Origin: Bacteroidales bacterium
GTDB taxonomy: Bacteria > Bacteroidota > Bacteroidia > Bacteroidales > UBA932
Length of the DNA: 45,072 nt
Assembly: GCA_012515395.1 (NCBI GenBank)
Contig: JAAYYL010000017.1
Coordinates: 1-45,072, forward strand
Reading direction: 5' to 3'
The notes below the pieces were generated by a model. It was not told where the DNA came from. It ran no database searches and was given only the letters and a program-made list of their open reading frames with translations. The translations under genes were made by a program, and so were the position numbers. Below are positions 1 to 10,799 of the stretch, one piece after another (position 1 is the first letter of the stretch; each line of letters opens with the position of its first letter).

Positions 1-1
1 A

Positions 2-1591
2 GAAAACAACTGGCTGATACGCCAGGGATTTTCGGTAAAAGGATCGCTCAAAGAGGTAAATGCCCGGGTGCTCAACGCGCTGACTCGGGGCGTGGAATCC
101 ATAGGATTTCGTCTGGACAAAGAAAAGGATTATTCTGAAAAAGACATGGCAACGCTGCTGGCAGGGGTCTATTTACCTGCCGTGGAGATTTCTTTTGAAG
201 GGGTTTCCTGTAAAAAGCCTCAGGTGCTGGATGCTTTTCTGAGCTATATAAAAACGGAAGGCACAGATCCTTTACAGGTCAGGGCCCGTTTTGAGTTCAA
301 TCCGCTTGGCCGGGCTTATGACGAAGGCAGAAACCCGTCAGTGAAAGAACTTGATGTTTTAAAAATACTTATAGAAAGTAGCAGGGATTATCCGCATATT
401 CGCGTAATATGCGTCAGGGGATATGACTACAGGAATAACGGTTCGGGCATCGTACAGGAACTGGCCTTTTCCATGGCCATGGGTAGTGAATACATTCGCT
501 TGTTAAAGGAGAAAGGCATGGCGCCTTCCATAGCTGCGCGTTCCATTCATTTTCATACCGGGATAGGATCCCATTATTTTCTGGAAATCGCAAAATTTCG
601 TGCTGCCAGGGTTTTCTGGAGCAGGATTGTGAAAGAACAAGGTGTCGGGGAACCGGAAGATCAAAAGATCCGGCTCCATGCCACCACCAATTTTTGGAAC
701 CAGACGGCTTACGATATGTATGTGAACCTGCTCAGGGGAACGACACAAGCCATGTCGGCAGCTATCGCAGGGGTGGATTCAATGGAAGTAATCCCGTTTG
801 ACCGTGTGGTTCATGATGTAAACGATTTTAGTGATCGCCTGGCCAGGAACATACAGACCATATTAAAAGAAGAAGCTCATTTTGACCGGGTAACGGATCC
901 GGCGGCAGGGTCCTATTATGTTGAAAATCTGACGCATTCCATCCTTGCCGAGTCGGAAAAAATGTACAAACAGCTGCTGGAAAAAGGGGGCTTTTCTTCT
1001 GAAACCGGAAGGTTATGGGTAATGGAAAACATCCGGGCTGCCCGGGAACGCTCCTTGAAAAACCTGGCTTCCCGCAAAGAGATCCTGGTGGGTGTCAATC
1101 AGTATCCCGATGCTGCAGCACAAGCTCCCGCAATGCTTTCAGAGATAGCGGAAGAGAAATGGGTCCGGGCTGCTGCCCCGTTTGAAAAATTGCGTTTGGA
1201 AACTGAAAAAGCATCCGTGATTCCTCAGGTTTTCCTGCTTACATTCGGAAATCCGGCCATGTGTCGCGCAAGAGCGCAATTTTCTGCCAATTTCTTTGGT
1301 GTTGCCGGATTCAAGGTTACGGACAACAACCGTTTTGCTTCAGTGGAAGAAGGCATACAGGCCGCTTTGAGCTCCGGTGCCCGTATAGTTGTAGCCTGTT
1401 CATCAGACGAAGAATATTGCGATGCTGTTCCGCAGATAGCCCGTTCCCTGGGAGATGACATTATACTGACTGTTGCCGGAGAACCTGCTTGCAAAGAAGA
1501 ACTCATAAAGGAAGGGGTTACTCATTTCATCAGTCTCAGAAGCAATGTGCTTGAGACGCTTCTTCAATACCAAAAAGAACTGGAATTATGA
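2..1591 (+). CDS. mutA: Methylmalonyl-CoA mutase small subunit (beta), 5'-truncated by window start
   Basis: Frame stays open upstream of the listed start (68 is GTG) to base 2 ([23 protein letters not shown]...). MCM catalytic-fold sequence ([13 protein letters not shown]) with a C-terminal B12-like domain lacking DXHXXG. Overlaps mutB by ATGA. Confidence 0.93.
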   Translation, partial: ENNWLIRQGFSVKGSLKEVNARVLNALTRGVESIGFRLDKEKDYSEKDMATLLAGVYLPAVEISFEGVSCKKPQVLDAFLSYIKTEGTDPLQVRARFEFNPLGRAYDEGRNPSVKELDVLKILIESSRDYPHIRVICVRGYDYRNNGSGIVQELAFSMAMGSEYIRLLKEKGMAPSIAARSIHFHTGIGSHYFLEIAKFRAARVFWSRIVKEQGVGEPEDQKIRLHATTNFWNQTAYDMYVNLLRGTTQAMSAAIAGVDSMEVIPFDRVVHDVNDFSDRLARNIQTILKEEAHFDRVTDPAAGSYYVENLTHSILAESEKMYKQLLEKGGFSSETGRLWVMENIRAARERSLKNLASRKEILVGVNQYPDAAAQAPAMLSEIAEEKWVRAAAPFEKLRLETEKASVIPQVFLLTFGNPAMCRARAQFSANFFGVAGFKVTDNNRFASVEEGIQAALSSGARIVVACSSDEEYCDAVPQIARSLGDDIILTVAGEPACKEELIKEGVTHFISLRSNVLETLLQYQKELEL

Positions 1592-3624
1592 AAAAGTATT
1601 ATACAGCCTCAGATCTGGAAAACATGGAACACCTGCAATATGCCGCAGGTATACCTCCTTACCTTAGGGGACCGTACAGTACCATGTATGTACAAAAACC
1701 ATGGACTATAAGACAATATGCAGGTTTTTCCACAGCCGAAGAATCAAATGCCTTCTACCGCAGGAATCTGGCTGCCGGGCAAAAAGGCCTTTCCGTTGCT
1801 TTTGATCTGGCTACGCATCGCGGGTACGATGCCGATCATCCCCGTGTAGTCGGAGATGTGGGCAAAGCAGGGGTGAGCATCTGTTCTGTGGAAGATATGA
1901 AAGTCCTTTTTGACCAGATTCCGTTGAACAAAATGTCCGTATCCATGACCATGAACGGAGCAGTACTGCCCATCCTGGCCTTTTATATTGTTGCGGGGCA
2001 GGAACAGGGTGCCGGTCTTACCGAATTGACGGGCACTATCCAGAATGATATATTGAAAGAATTCATGGTCCGTAACACGTATATCTATCCTCCCGATTTT
2101 TCCATGCGTATCATCGGAGATATATTTGCATACACTTCCCGCAACATGCCACGTTTCAATTCCATATCCGTATCGGGGTACCATATGCAGGAAGCCGGTG
2201 CTACCAGTGAAATAGAAATGGCCTACACGCTTGCTGACGGATTGGAATACCTGCGTACCGGGGTTAAGGCAGGTATGGATATAGATGCATTCGCCCCCAG
2301 GATATCTTTCTTCTGGGCTATTGGAATGGACCATTTCAAGGAGATTGCAAAAATGCGAGCGGCCCGGATGATCTGGGCCCGGATCGTTAAAGGTTTCAAT
2401 CCGAAAAATCCAAAATCGTTGTCTCTGAGAACACACTGTCAAACTTCAGGTTGGTCTTTGACCGAGCAGGATCCTTTCAACAACGTTTCCCGGACCTGCA
2501 TAGAAGCCATGGCCGCAGCTTTGGGACATACGCAGAGTCTGCACACCAACGCACTGGACGAAGCCATTGCATTGCCCACGGACTTCTCGGCAAGGATCGC
2601 CCGCAATACCCAATTGTACCTGCAGGACGAGACGGAAATATGCCGCAGCATTGATCCCTGGGCAGGATCCTATTACGTGGAATCATTGACTCACAAGATT
2701 GCACACGATGCATGGGAGCTCATACAGGAAATCGAAGATCTGGGAGGTATGGCCAAAGCCATTGAAACAGGGATTCCAAAATTGAGAATTGAAGAAGCAG
2801 CGGCACGCACACAGGCACGCATTGATTCCGGGATTGATGTGTTGGTGGGTGTTAACAAATACCGTCTGGACAAAGAAGATCCAATTGAAATATTGGACGT
2901 AGACAATACCAAAGTACGTCTTTCGCAAATTGCCCGGCTGGAATCATTGCGAAAAAACAGGGATTCCGCAAAAGTGGAGGCTTCCCTGGAAGCTATCACC
3001 CGGGCTGCGCGTGATAAAACGGGAAATTTACTGGAACTGGCTGTTGAAGCAGCCCGCAACAGGGCCACTTTAGGAGAGATCTCCGACGCCTGTGAAAAAG
3101 TGGCGGGACGTTATAAAGCAGTAATACGTATGAACAAGGGAGTTTATTTATCTGAAGTAAAAGACGATGCTCACTTTGCCAAAGCCAGAGAAATGGCGGC
3201 TCGTTTTGCTGAACGGGAAGGCCGTCAGCCCAGGATAATGATAGCCAAACTGGGTCAGGACGGGCATGATCGCGGAGCAAAAGTAGTGGCTACCGGATAC
3301 GCAGACATAGGTTTTGACGTAGATATGGGGCCTTTGTTCCAGACTCCGGAAGAAGCAGCTCGCCAAGCAGTGGAGAACGATGTTCACATCCTGGGTGTTT
3401 CTTCATTGGCTGCCGGACATAAAACACTTGTACCACAGGTAGTTAATGCATTAAAAGAATTGGGACGCGAAGACATCCTGGTGATCGTAGGCGGTGTAAT
3501 TCCTGCCCAGGACTACCAGGAATTGTATGATGCGGGAGCCGTGGCCGTTTTCGGGCCCGGAACACCGGTCGCTTTATGTGCCGTCAGGATGTTGGAATTG
3601 CTGGAAAAGCAATCAGAGGAGTAA
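1588..3624 (+). CDS. mutB: Methylmalonyl-CoA mutase large subunit (alpha)
   Basis: 678 aa; [25 protein letters not shown]-like block, [12 protein letters not shown] cobalamin-binding motif, C-terminal GGVIPAQDY. Confidence 0.97.
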   Translation: MKKYYTASDLENMEHLQYAAGIPPYLRGPYSTMYVQKPWTIRQYAGFSTAEESNAFYRRNLAAGQKGLSVAFDLATHRGYDADHPRVVGDVGKAGVSICSVEDMKVLFDQIPLNKMSVSMTMNGAVLPILAFYIVAGQEQGAGLTELTGTIQNDILKEFMVRNTYIYPPDFSMRIIGDIFAYTSRNMPRFNSISVSGYHMQEAGATSEIEMAYTLADGLEYLRTGVKAGMDIDAFAPRISFFWAIGMDHFKEIAKMRAARMIWARIVKGFNPKNPKSLSLRTHCQTSGWSLTEQDPFNNVSRTCIEAMAAALGHTQSLHTNALDEAIALPTDFSARIARNTQLYLQDETEICRSIDPWAGSYYVESLTHKIAHDAWELIQEIEDLGGMAKAIETGIPKLRIEEAAARTQARIDSGIDVLVGVNKYRLDKEDPIEILDVDNTKVRLSQIARLESLRKNRDSAKVEASLEAITRAARDKTGNLLELAVEAARNRATLGEISDACEKVAGRYKAVIRMNKGVYLSEVKDDAHFAKAREMAARFAEREGRQPRIMIAKLGQDGHDRGAKVVATGYADIGFDVDMGPLFQTPEEAARQAVENDVHILGVSSLAAGHKTLVPQVVNALKELGREDILVIVGGVIPAQDYQELYDAGAVAVFGPGTPVALCAVRMLELLEKQSEE

Positions 3625-4599
3625 GTCTGTGAAATCTTCCGGAGGAATGTTGCGAAAGTAATCTTCCATCCGGAAGTTTTGCAGTTTTTTCCCAATAGCT
3701 TCTTTTGTGTGTGGACAGCCTTTCAGGGCTGCTTCAATGTCTTGTGTGGGTGCCAGAAAAAAATAATCTCCGAAAATCTTTGCATCTTCTATCACTCCGT
3801 TGCGAATATCCAGGATTACTTCCATATTGCCTCCGGCAAATCGTTTTTTACGGACTGTTCCATTGTTTGCGTCTTTTCCGTAGTTCCAGGAGTCCGTCCT
3901 GTATTTGCTGTCACATAAGGCACGGATGATTTCTTGTTCCTGTTGGTTCAACGGTTCATCTTTGTATGTTTTATCAGGGTTGCCTGCAATATGTTCTTTC
4001 AGGATATCCAGGAATCCTGCAGCATCCGTTTTTTGCTTCAGGTATTCGGAAATATTACACACAGCACGCGGGTTACTGGGTACACCGCGTTTTTTTTCAC
4101 GTGCTTTTGTTTTCAGGGCAAGAGACAGGTCCTTGATAGATGCACTGAACAGCAGGGTGCCGTGCAATAAGATACGGTTTTTATGGAGCGCTATGGCATT
4201 GCCGGAGAACTTGCGTCCGTCTATGACCAGATCATTCCTTCCTTCCAGACAGGCATTCACACCCAGTTTATGCAATACATCCAATATGGGTTGCGTAAAA
4301 CGGGCAAAGATTTCGGACGTGTCTGTCCCGGGAGGGTAACGGTCCACAAACGTATAATTGATATTTCCCAGGTCATGAAAAACCGCACCTCCTCCGCTAA
4401 GCCTGCGGACTACGGCAATATTGTTTTCCCGGACATATTCACTGTTGATCTCCGAGGGGGTATGTTGGTTGCGTCCTACAATGATCGCGGGAGCATTTCG
4501 CCATAGTCTGAAAACAGGTATATGCAAGCGGGTCAGTAAATATTCTTCAACGGCAAGGTTCCAGTACGGATCCGTTGTTTTATCTATTAAACAGCGCAT
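3613..4599 (-). CDS. lplA: Lipoate-protein ligase A
   Basis: 328 aa; [50 protein letters not shown] motifs of LplA. Confidence 0.93.
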   Translation of the reverse strand: MRCLIDKTTDPYWNLAVEEYLLTRLHIPVFRLWRNAPAIIVGRNQHTPSEINSEYVRENNIAVVRRLSGGGAVFHDLGNINYTFVDRYPPGTDTSEIFARFTQPILDVLHKLGVNACLEGRNDLVIDGRKFSGNAIALHKNRILLHGTLLFSASIKDLSLALKTKAREKKRGVPSNPRAVCNISEYLKQKTDAAGFLDILKEHIAGNPDKTYKDEPLNQQEQEIIRALCDSKYRTDSWNYGKDANNGTVRKKRFAGGNMEVILDIRNGVIEDAKIFGDYFFLAPTQDIEAALKGCPHTKEAIGKKLQNFRMEDYFRNIPPEDFTDLLL

Positions 4600-5170
4600 G
4601 TTTTTCCATTTTTATGATGACAAAGAGATATATCCTGTATACGATCCATCCGAGCAACATTCCCGCCAGAGCCCCGCATACCACATCAGCCGGAAAATGC
4701 TTTCCTACATAAATACGGCTGTAAGAAACCAGGAAAGCCCAAATAAAAATGAATGTCGTGTACCATTTTTTCCGGTATACCAGTCCCGTAAATGTTGCCA
4801 ATCCAAAAACATTTGCGGCATGGGACGAAACAAAAGAGTATAGTCCCCCTTTTCCCTCAAGCAAACGGATACTGTCTTCCCATTGGGGAACGTGACAAGG
4901 TCTTACCCTTTGAACCCATTCCTTGATCAGGGAAGACGATACCTGGTCCGTCAGTAAAAAAGTAAGTAAAATGCCCGCCAGGGCGATCAACGCTTTTTTC
5001 CATGGAAGTATCACAAAAAGCCCGCCCGTGATCAGCAGGTACAGCGGTATCCATACAGGTATGTTTGAAAAGGTTTTCATCACCGGATCCAACAGGGGAC
5101 AGTGAGCTCCGTTGATGATAAAAAAGAGATCATGATCCAACCGGATTATTGATTCCACAAGGTGTTCCAT
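4580..5170 (-). CDS. PAP2-family membrane phosphatase (phosphatidic acid phosphatase-like)
   Basis: 196 aa, several TM segments; KEWVQRVRPC, SFVSSHAANVFGLA, SRIYVGKHFPADVVCGALAG phosphatase motifs. Confidence 0.9.
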   Translation of the reverse strand: MEHLVESIIRLDHDLFFIINGAHCPLLDPVMKTFSNIPVWIPLYLLITGGLFVILPWKKALIALAGILLTFLLTDQVSSSLIKEWVQRVRPCHVPQWEDSIRLLEGKGGLYSFVSSHAANVFGLATFTGLVYRKKWYTTFIFIWAFLVSYSRIYVGKHFPADVVCGALAGMLLGWIVYRIYLFVIIKMEKHALFNR

Positions 5171-6141
5171 ATCTGCTCTTTGAGTTGGGTAATGTTTCTT
5201 CCGGTTACAGATGAAATTAACATTACGGGCAGGGAACGCGGTATACGTCTTCTAAGAGCTTTTTCCTGCTGTTCGTCCAAAAGATCTGCCTTGGTAACGG
5301 CCAGCATCTTCTGCTTGTCCATGAGTTCTGCTTTGTATTGTCTCAATTCCTGAAGCAATATTTTGTATTCGGCCGTAATGTCCGGACTGTCTGCGGGAAT
5401 AAGGAACAACAACATGGAATTTCGTTCAATATGTCTCAGGAAGCGGAGTCCCAGCCCCTTTCCTTCATGAGCTCCCTGGATTATACCGGGTATGTCTGCC
5501 ATAACAAAAGACCGGTTATCGGACAGGGATACAATACCCAACTGAGGAACAAGTGTAGTGAAGGGATAATCCGCGATCTTTGGTCTTGCGGCAGAAACAG
5601 CTGTTAATAAGGTGGACTTTCCGGCGTTGGGAAATCCTACAAGCCCTACATCGGCAAGCAGTTTCAATTCCAGGACAAACCAGTTTTCCTCACCCGGTTG
5701 ACCCGGCTGTGCGTAGCGGGGTGTCTGGCGGGTAGCAGATTTGAAATGGTTGTTTCCCAGGCCGCCTTTACCTCCGCGGCATAAAATGAATTCTTCACCG
5801 GCAGTGGTCAATTCAGCCAGATATTCTTCAGTATCTGCCCGTTTAATGACAGTCCCCGGAGGTACATCAACGTAAATGTCATCTCCGTCTGCGCCGTGAG
5901 CCAGGTTGCCCCGTCCGGGTTCTCCGTTACCGGCGCGGATGTGTTTTCTGTATTTCAGGTGTATTAACGTCCAAAATTGCGGATTGACTTTCAGGATAAT
6001 ATGGCCTCCTCGTCCCCCGTCGCCCCCGTCGGGGCCTCCTTTGGGAACGTACTTGGCCCGCAGCAAATGCACGGATCCGGCACCTCCGTTACCGGAGGCA
6101 CAGAAAAGTTTGACATAATCTACAAAATTGGTTTCAGACAT
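5146..6141 (-). CDS. obgE: GTPase Obg
   Basis: 331 aa; Gly-rich Obg fold (GGPDGGDGGRGGHIIL) and G1 GFPNAGKSTLL, G3 DIPGII, G4 TKAD. Confidence 0.97.
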   Translation of the reverse strand: MSETNFVDYVKLFCASGNGGAGSVHLLRAKYVPKGGPDGGDGGRGGHIILKVNPQFWTLIHLKYRKHIRAGNGEPGRGNLAHGADGDDIYVDVPPGTVIKRADTEEYLAELTTAGEEFILCRGGKGGLGNNHFKSATRQTPRYAQPGQPGEENWFVLELKLLADVGLVGFPNAGKSTLLTAVSAARPKIADYPFTTLVPQLGIVSLSDNRSFVMADIPGIIQGAHEGKGLGLRFLRHIERNSMLLFLIPADSPDITAEYKILLQELRQYKAELMDKQKMLAVTKADLLDEQQEKALRRRIPRSLPVMLISSVTGRNITQLKEQIWNTLWNQ

Positions 6142-6698
6142 TCACTTACCTGGTTGAAAGTATATTCCGGAGTTTTGGAGCTGTCAACGGAAACAAATTT
6201 ATCTTGTTGTTTATAATGATCAATGATCGGTTCTGTTTGGGTATGGTATGTAGCCAGACGGTGACGTACCCTTTGGGCGTCGGTATCGTCCGGCCTGTTT
6301 TCAATGGTGGCACGGCGTAACAACCTCATTTCACATATGGAATCGTCAATATCGAGCAATATGAGCAGCTTCAGCGGATGGCCCTTTGCCTCCAGAAACT
6401 CATCCAAAGCACGAGCCTGGGGCAATGTTCGGGGGAACCCGTCAAACAGGAAACCGCGTGCCTTGGGATGAGCTTCCAGGTTGTTGGCTATCAAGGAAAT
6501 GACGATCTTATCGGAAACCAGATCGCCCTTGGAAAGTATGGATTCCACTTCCTTGCCAAGCGGTGTTCCCCGTTCAATTTCGTTTCTAAGCATATCTCCG
6601 GTGGAAAGATGGACAAACCCGAATGCTTCCACCATCAATTTAGCCAGTGTCCCTTTCCCCGAACCGGGAGGGCCTGCAATAATAATATTTACCATCAT
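6120..6698 (-). CDS. adk: Adenylate kinase
   Basis: 192 aa; GPPGSGKGT P-loop, STGDMLRNEI, FDGFPRTLPQA. Confidence 0.96.
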   Translation of the reverse strand: MMVNIIIAGPPGSGKGTLAKLMVEAFGFVHLSTGDMLRNEIERGTPLGKEVESILSKGDLVSDKIVISLIANNLEAHPKARGFLFDGFPRTLPQARALDEFLEAKGHPLKLLILLDIDDSICEMRLLRRATIENRPDDTDAQRVRHRLATYHTQTEPIIDHYKQQDKFVSVDSSKTPEYTFNQVSECLKPIL

Positions 6699-7235
6699 TC
6701 AATCTATTACGTAAAGGTCTTTGTATTGTCTTCCCAGATTGTTGTAATCCAGACCGTATCCTACAACAAAATCGTTGGGGATCTTGATGCACGCATAATC
6801 TATGGGAATATCTGCCTTGTAGGCGTCAGGTTTCAACAGAAGGGTGCAAATCTTTATTTGTTTGGGATTTCTTGTTTTCAGATCTCCAAGCAGGTTGGAG
6901 ATGGTAGTTCCGCTATCTACGATATCTTCCAGCACAATGACGGTCCTGTCTTTAATGTCACTGCACAAACCCAGCACCTGGCGGACAGTTCCGGTACTTT
7001 CGGTTCCGCTGTATGAAGAAAGTTTGACGAAAGTGACTTCGCAATTGAGCGTAATTTTCTTCATCAGATCTGCCGTAAACATGAATGACCCGTTAAGTAT
7101 ACTAAGGAATACGGGTTTTTCTTCGTTGCTCAGATCCCGGTTCAGTTGTCCGGCTATGCGGGAAATAGCTTTGTCAATTTCCGCATACGGGATATATGTC
7201 CGGAAAGTTTTGTCTTGAAGGGTTATGCGTTCCAT
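6699..7235 (-). CDS. hpt: Hypoxanthine phosphoribosyltransferase
   Basis: 178 aa; VIVLEDIVDSGTT PRPP-binding motif; LNGSFMFTADL; immediately upstream of adk. Confidence 0.95.
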   Translation of the reverse strand: MERITLQDKTFRTYIPYAEIDKAISRIAGQLNRDLSNEEKPVFLSILNGSFMFTADLMKKITLNCEVTFVKLSSYSGTESTGTVRQVLGLCSDIKDRTVIVLEDIVDSGTTISNLLGDLKTRNPKQIKICTLLLKPDAYKADIPIDYACIKIPNDFVVGYGLDYNNLGRQYKDLYVID

Positions 7236-7252
7236 GGAACAAAAATAATGAT

Positions 7253-7260
7253 TAAATTTG
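7253..7260 (+). promoter_or_regulatory. Candidate Bacteroidota -7 element (TAAATTTG) upstream of purE
   Basis: Matches TAnnTTTG; 21 bp before the purE ATG; no convincing -33 element. Confidence 0.4.
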
Positions 7261-7281
7261 AACTTTTAACAGCAATAGATC

Positions 7282-7791
7282 ATGAATCCTCAAGTCAGCA
7301 TCATCATGGGCAGTTTATCGGATATGCCGGTAATGGAAGAAGCGGCCCGTTTTCTTGAACAAATGGAAATCCCTTTTGAAATCAATGCCCTTTCGGCACA
7401 CAGGACGCCGGACAAAGTTGCGGATTTTGCCAGAAATGCATCCCAAAGAGGCGTTCGGGTGATCATTGCCGGAGCCGGTGGGGCGGCTCACCTTCCCGGA
7501 GTCATAGCAGCTTATGCTGATATTCCGGTTATCGGAGTGCCCGTTAAGTCTTCCAACTCGTTGGCCGGATTGGATTCCATATTATCCATTCTTCAAATGC
7601 CCGCAGGAATTCCGGTTGCCACCATGGCATTGGACGGGGCACGCAACGCAGCGATTTTTGCTGCCGGTATCCTGGCCCTGGGAAATCAGGAGCTGGCTGC
7701 AAGGATGAAAGATTTCCGCAGTTCACTAACAAGAAAAGTGGAAGAAGCGAATGAATCCATCAAAAAGATCCAATACAGGTACAAGATCTGA
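7282..7791 (+). CDS. purE: 5-(carboxyamino)imidazole ribonucleotide mutase
   Basis: 169 aa; IIMGSLSDMPVMEEA, SAHRTPD, AGAGGAAHLPGV, GVPVKS. Confidence 0.97.
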   Translation: MNPQVSIIMGSLSDMPVMEEAARFLEQMEIPFEINALSAHRTPDKVADFARNASQRGVRVIIAGAGGAAHLPGVIAAYADIPVIGVPVKSSNSLAGLDSILSILQMPAGIPVATMALDGARNAAIFAAGILALGNQELAARMKDFRSSLTRKVEEANESIKKIQYRYKI

Positions 7792-7845
7792 ACAATAGTT
7801 TAACAACAACGCTCATCAGAGGGGAGCGAAAGAGGGGAAAGCGTC

Positions 7846-9753
7846 ATGAGAAAATTTTGTTGTGTGCTCTTTTGCAGCACAGTATGGGGTTTGACTTTCG
7901 GGCAGACCCCGGAACTCTTAATGGAAGAACTTGCTCAATCAGGCAAGTTTAACAAAGATGACTGGGAAGAAATACTGGAATCACGATTAAGTCTGAATGA
8001 AGCTACGCAGAAAGAACTTCAAATGACCGGATTTCTTTCCATGTACCAGGTTCAATCCCTGCTGGATTACAGAAAACGTTACGGGGATTTTCTTACATGG
8101 GCCGAGATCCCGATTATCCCGGGTTTTACGGAAAAAGATGCGAAATGGCTCGCCTTGTTTTTTACCCTGGAACCGAAACCGCGTTCCATGCCTTTGGACC
8201 TGCGTTCGTTTATCCTGCACGGCAAACGTTCACTGATGCTCCAGACACGGACCTTTTTTCCCAGGGGCGGGTATTACGCTCCTGTAACCGAACAGGAATA
8301 CCTGGAACGTCCCAATTCCCGTTACCTGGGCCTTCCCTGGTACCGGTATGCCCGTTACAATTACAACTATTACGGAAAACTGCAATGGGGTGTTACTTTG
8401 GAAAGTGATCCGGGAGAACGATCTTTGGCTGACTACGTATCATGCCATCTGAGTCTGAAAAACAAAGGATTTCTCAAATCTTTGGTCGCCGGGGATTTCC
8501 GGGCGCGTTTCGGTCAGGGATTGTTGTTATGGAACGGTTCTCATTTTGGAGCGTCATGGTCTCCTTCTTCATTATTCAATAAGGAAATGGGGCTTACCGC
8601 ATACACTTCCCGGGACGAGAACAGATCCTTCAGAGGAGCCGGGGCTACCTTCTCGGTAAAAAATTTTGACATATCGGTATTTGGATCGTATCGCAGGCTG
8701 GATGCCCGTATCATTGAGGAAGGATTCACTTCGCTGGTGGAAACCGGCTACCACCGAACCCCTTTGGAAACGGAGAAAAAAAACACACTCGGGGCATGGG
8801 CAGCAGGGGTGAATGCCTCCTATAAGGGAGACGGGTGGAAATTGGGAGCTACTGCTTTGGGATACGGCTACAGCAAACCCGATGCGGGCAATATTACTTA
8901 TTATAACCGATTTAAAAACAGGAATTTGCCTTTTGGCGGCATGTCCGTAGATTACTCGGCAAGATGCGGTAACTGGCTGGTGTTTTCAGAAATGGCAATG
9001 GATGCCGGACTATCACCTGCCTTTTTGGGCGGGGTGATCCGCTATGGCAGTGAAGGTGCCAGGGACGCACTGGTTTTAAGGCTTTTTTCGCCGTCTTTTA
9101 CCTCGGCTTACGGAACGGATGCCGGCAGGAATTCTACCTCTTCCAATGAAATCAGCGTTCAATTTTCTTCCTCCCGGAATGTTCTAAAAAAATGGACCCT
9201 GACAGGCAATGCATGGTTTTATTATTTTCCTGTATCCAGGTATCTGTGTCATGACAAGTCTTACGGATGGGATTACCGCATAAGGCTCCAGCGGGAGAAC
9301 CACCTGTTTTCGCTTCGCCAGCAAAGGTCCATTTCCGACAAAGGGATCACCGACAAACAGTCCCTTCGTTTGCAAACCGCTGTTCCCCTGACAGAGAGTC
9401 TTTCCCTGGGATTGCGGGCAGACGGGGTCAACAGTGTTTTACACGGAACGGAAAATGAATGGGGAACGGCCGCTTATATTCAATTGGCATACCGGGATAA
9501 AAAAGAACGTTTCAACGGATCTTTACGTGTCAGTTTCTTTTATACCGATTCATGGAATACCAGGATCTACGTTTACGAGTCTGATGTGCTTTACGGTTTT
9601 TCTATACCGGCCTTGCACGGAAAAGGAATCAGAAGCTATTTGAATGTCAGGTATACCCCGTTCCCTTTTTTGGATTTGTGGTTCAGGATGTCCTGTACTT
9701 TTAAGAACGAGCCGGATATGGATACTAAGATTCAGGTTCGGGTTCGTTTTTGA
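7846..9753 (+). CDS. Helix-hairpin-helix domain protein with predicted outer-membrane beta-barrel
   Basis: Signal peptide; ComEA-like HHH (LSLNEATQKELQMTGFLSMYQVQSLLDYRKRYGDFLTWAEIPIIPGFTEKDA); then about 500 aa rich in alternating aromatic/polar strands, ending TKIQVRVRF (terminal Phe typical of OMPs). Confidence 0.8.
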   Translation: MRKFCCVLFCSTVWGLTFGQTPELLMEELAQSGKFNKDDWEEILESRLSLNEATQKELQMTGFLSMYQVQSLLDYRKRYGDFLTWAEIPIIPGFTEKDAKWLALFFTLEPKPRSMPLDLRSFILHGKRSLMLQTRTFFPRGGYYAPVTEQEYLERPNSRYLGLPWYRYARYNYNYYGKLQWGVTLESDPGERSLADYVSCHLSLKNKGFLKSLVAGDFRARFGQGLLLWNGSHFGASWSPSSLFNKEMGLTAYTSRDENRSFRGAGATFSVKNFDISVFGSYRRLDARIIEEGFTSLVETGYHRTPLETEKKNTLGAWAAGVNASYKGDGWKLGATALGYGYSKPDAGNITYYNRFKNRNLPFGGMSVDYSARCGNWLVFSEMAMDAGLSPAFLGGVIRYGSEGARDALVLRLFSPSFTSAYGTDAGRNSTSSNEISVQFSSSRNVLKKWTLTGNAWFYYFPVSRYLCHDKSYGWDYRIRLQRENHLFSLRQQRSISDKGITDKQSLRLQTAVPLTESLSLGLRADGVNSVLHGTENEWGTAAYIQLAYRDKKERFNGSLRVSFFYTDSWNTRIYVYESDVLYGFSIPALHGKGIRSYLNVRYTPFPFLDLWFRMSCTFKNEPDMDTKIQVRVRF

Positions 9754-10720
9754 CAAACGGAACAAAGTCATCGCCTACAAGCAGACGCAGGGAAGCGGGA
9801 ATGATCTTGAATAGATAGGGAGGCGTTCCCATAGGCTCCCCGTCGGTTTCCAGAAATCCCGTATTCTTACTGTTAGGGAGGATTTCCACCGTTTTCCCCC
9901 GTCCGTGAAGTGCTTCTTTAAAAGAGTATACCTCGCCGGCAATAAAATGTTTGATCCTCAGCCCCAGAGAAACTTTGTTCATAGGCCCAACCAACGTGAT
10001 GTCAAACAAACCGTCATCGGGAATCGCCAGGGGCAGTGCTTTCATGCCGCTTCCAATGAATTTCCCTATTCCCACACTGCAGGTCAGCACAGGTCCTTCA
10101 TAGAACATTTGTCCGTCAACCAGTATACGAAGGTCCTTGCAGCGATAAAACAGAAACTGGTTTAACAGACTGTTCAGGTATTGTGCTTTTCCCCTCTTGT
10201 TTTCCTGTTCTACTTTTTTTTCATAATGCCTGATTACTGCTGCATCCAGTCCCATTCCCGCGGCATTGGCAAAATAACGGGTTCTTTCAATTCCGAAATC
10301 CTGGAAAGACACCCATCCTACATCAGTAAGGACGCTTTTTCCTTTAATGATCGTTTCCATGGCTTTCTCGTAATCAGTGGAAATATTGTATGAAGAGACC
10401 ATGTCATTGCCGGTTCCTATGGGAATGATCCCCATGGTTATGGATTCTGTGGGCACATCCTGTTGGTAAAAGATTCCGTTTATCACTTCGTGAAAAGTCC
10501 CGTCTCCGCCTATTACCACAAAATGCCGGATCCCTTCACGGATGGCTTCTATGGTAATGGTAACGGCATGATACTTGTGCTTGGTGAAAACACATTCAAA
10601 ATTCAGGTTGTGTTTTATGAAAAAATTAGAAATACGGGGCCACATCACGGCAGTTTTTCCCCCGCCGGCAATGGGGTTAAGTATGATCATCCAGGGTGTA
10701 GAAGACATGATAGCAGGCAT
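9725..10720 (-). CDS. Diacylglycerol/lipid kinase family protein (YegS/DagK-like)
   Basis: ILNPIAGGGK, VVIGGDGTFHEVINGI, IPIGTGNDMVSS motifs. Start could be a few codons downstream (MSSTPW...). Confidence 0.92.
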   Translation of the reverse strand: MPAIMSSTPWMIILNPIAGGGKTAVMWPRISNFFIKHNLNFECVFTKHKYHAVTITIEAIREGIRHFVVIGGDGTFHEVINGIFYQQDVPTESITMGIIPIGTGNDMVSSYNISTDYEKAMETIIKGKSVLTDVGWVSFQDFGIERTRYFANAAGMGLDAAVIRHYEKKVEQENKRGKAQYLNSLLNQFLFYRCKDLRILVDGQMFYEGPVLTCSVGIGKFIGSGMKALPLAIPDDGLFDITLVGPMNKVSLGLRIKHFIAGEVYSFKEALHGRGKTVEILPNSKNTGFLETDGEPMGTPPYLFKIIPASLRLLVGDDFVPFVKNEPEPES

Positions 10721-10745
10721 TGAATTGAATGTTCAAAAATAAGAA

Positions 10746-10772
10746 TATTTGTGGTATTTGTAGTATATTTGT
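10746..10772 (+). repeat. Three short direct TATTTGT repeats upstream of parA
   Basis: TATTTGT at 10746-10752, 10755-10761, 10766-10772; the last lies in TATATTTG (10764-10771), a -7 element match. Confidence 0.5.
10764..10771 (+). promoter_or_regulatory. Candidate -7 element (TATATTTG) for the parAB operon
   Basis: Exact TAnnTTTG match about 30 bp upstream of the parA ATG. Confidence 0.45.
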
Positions 10773-10799
10773 CAAATTGAAATCATATCAGCAAGACTC

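Noticed and set aside
1744-2442. 232-aa minus-strand ORF opposite mutB
   Set aside because: Antisense shadow of conserved MutB sequence; no family resemblance.
4095-4109. TTTCACGTG core resembling half of a parS site (TGTTTCACGTGAAACA)
   Set aside because: Only the left half and the centre match; the right half reads CTTTTG. It lies within lplA and I found no full parS palindrome near parAB.
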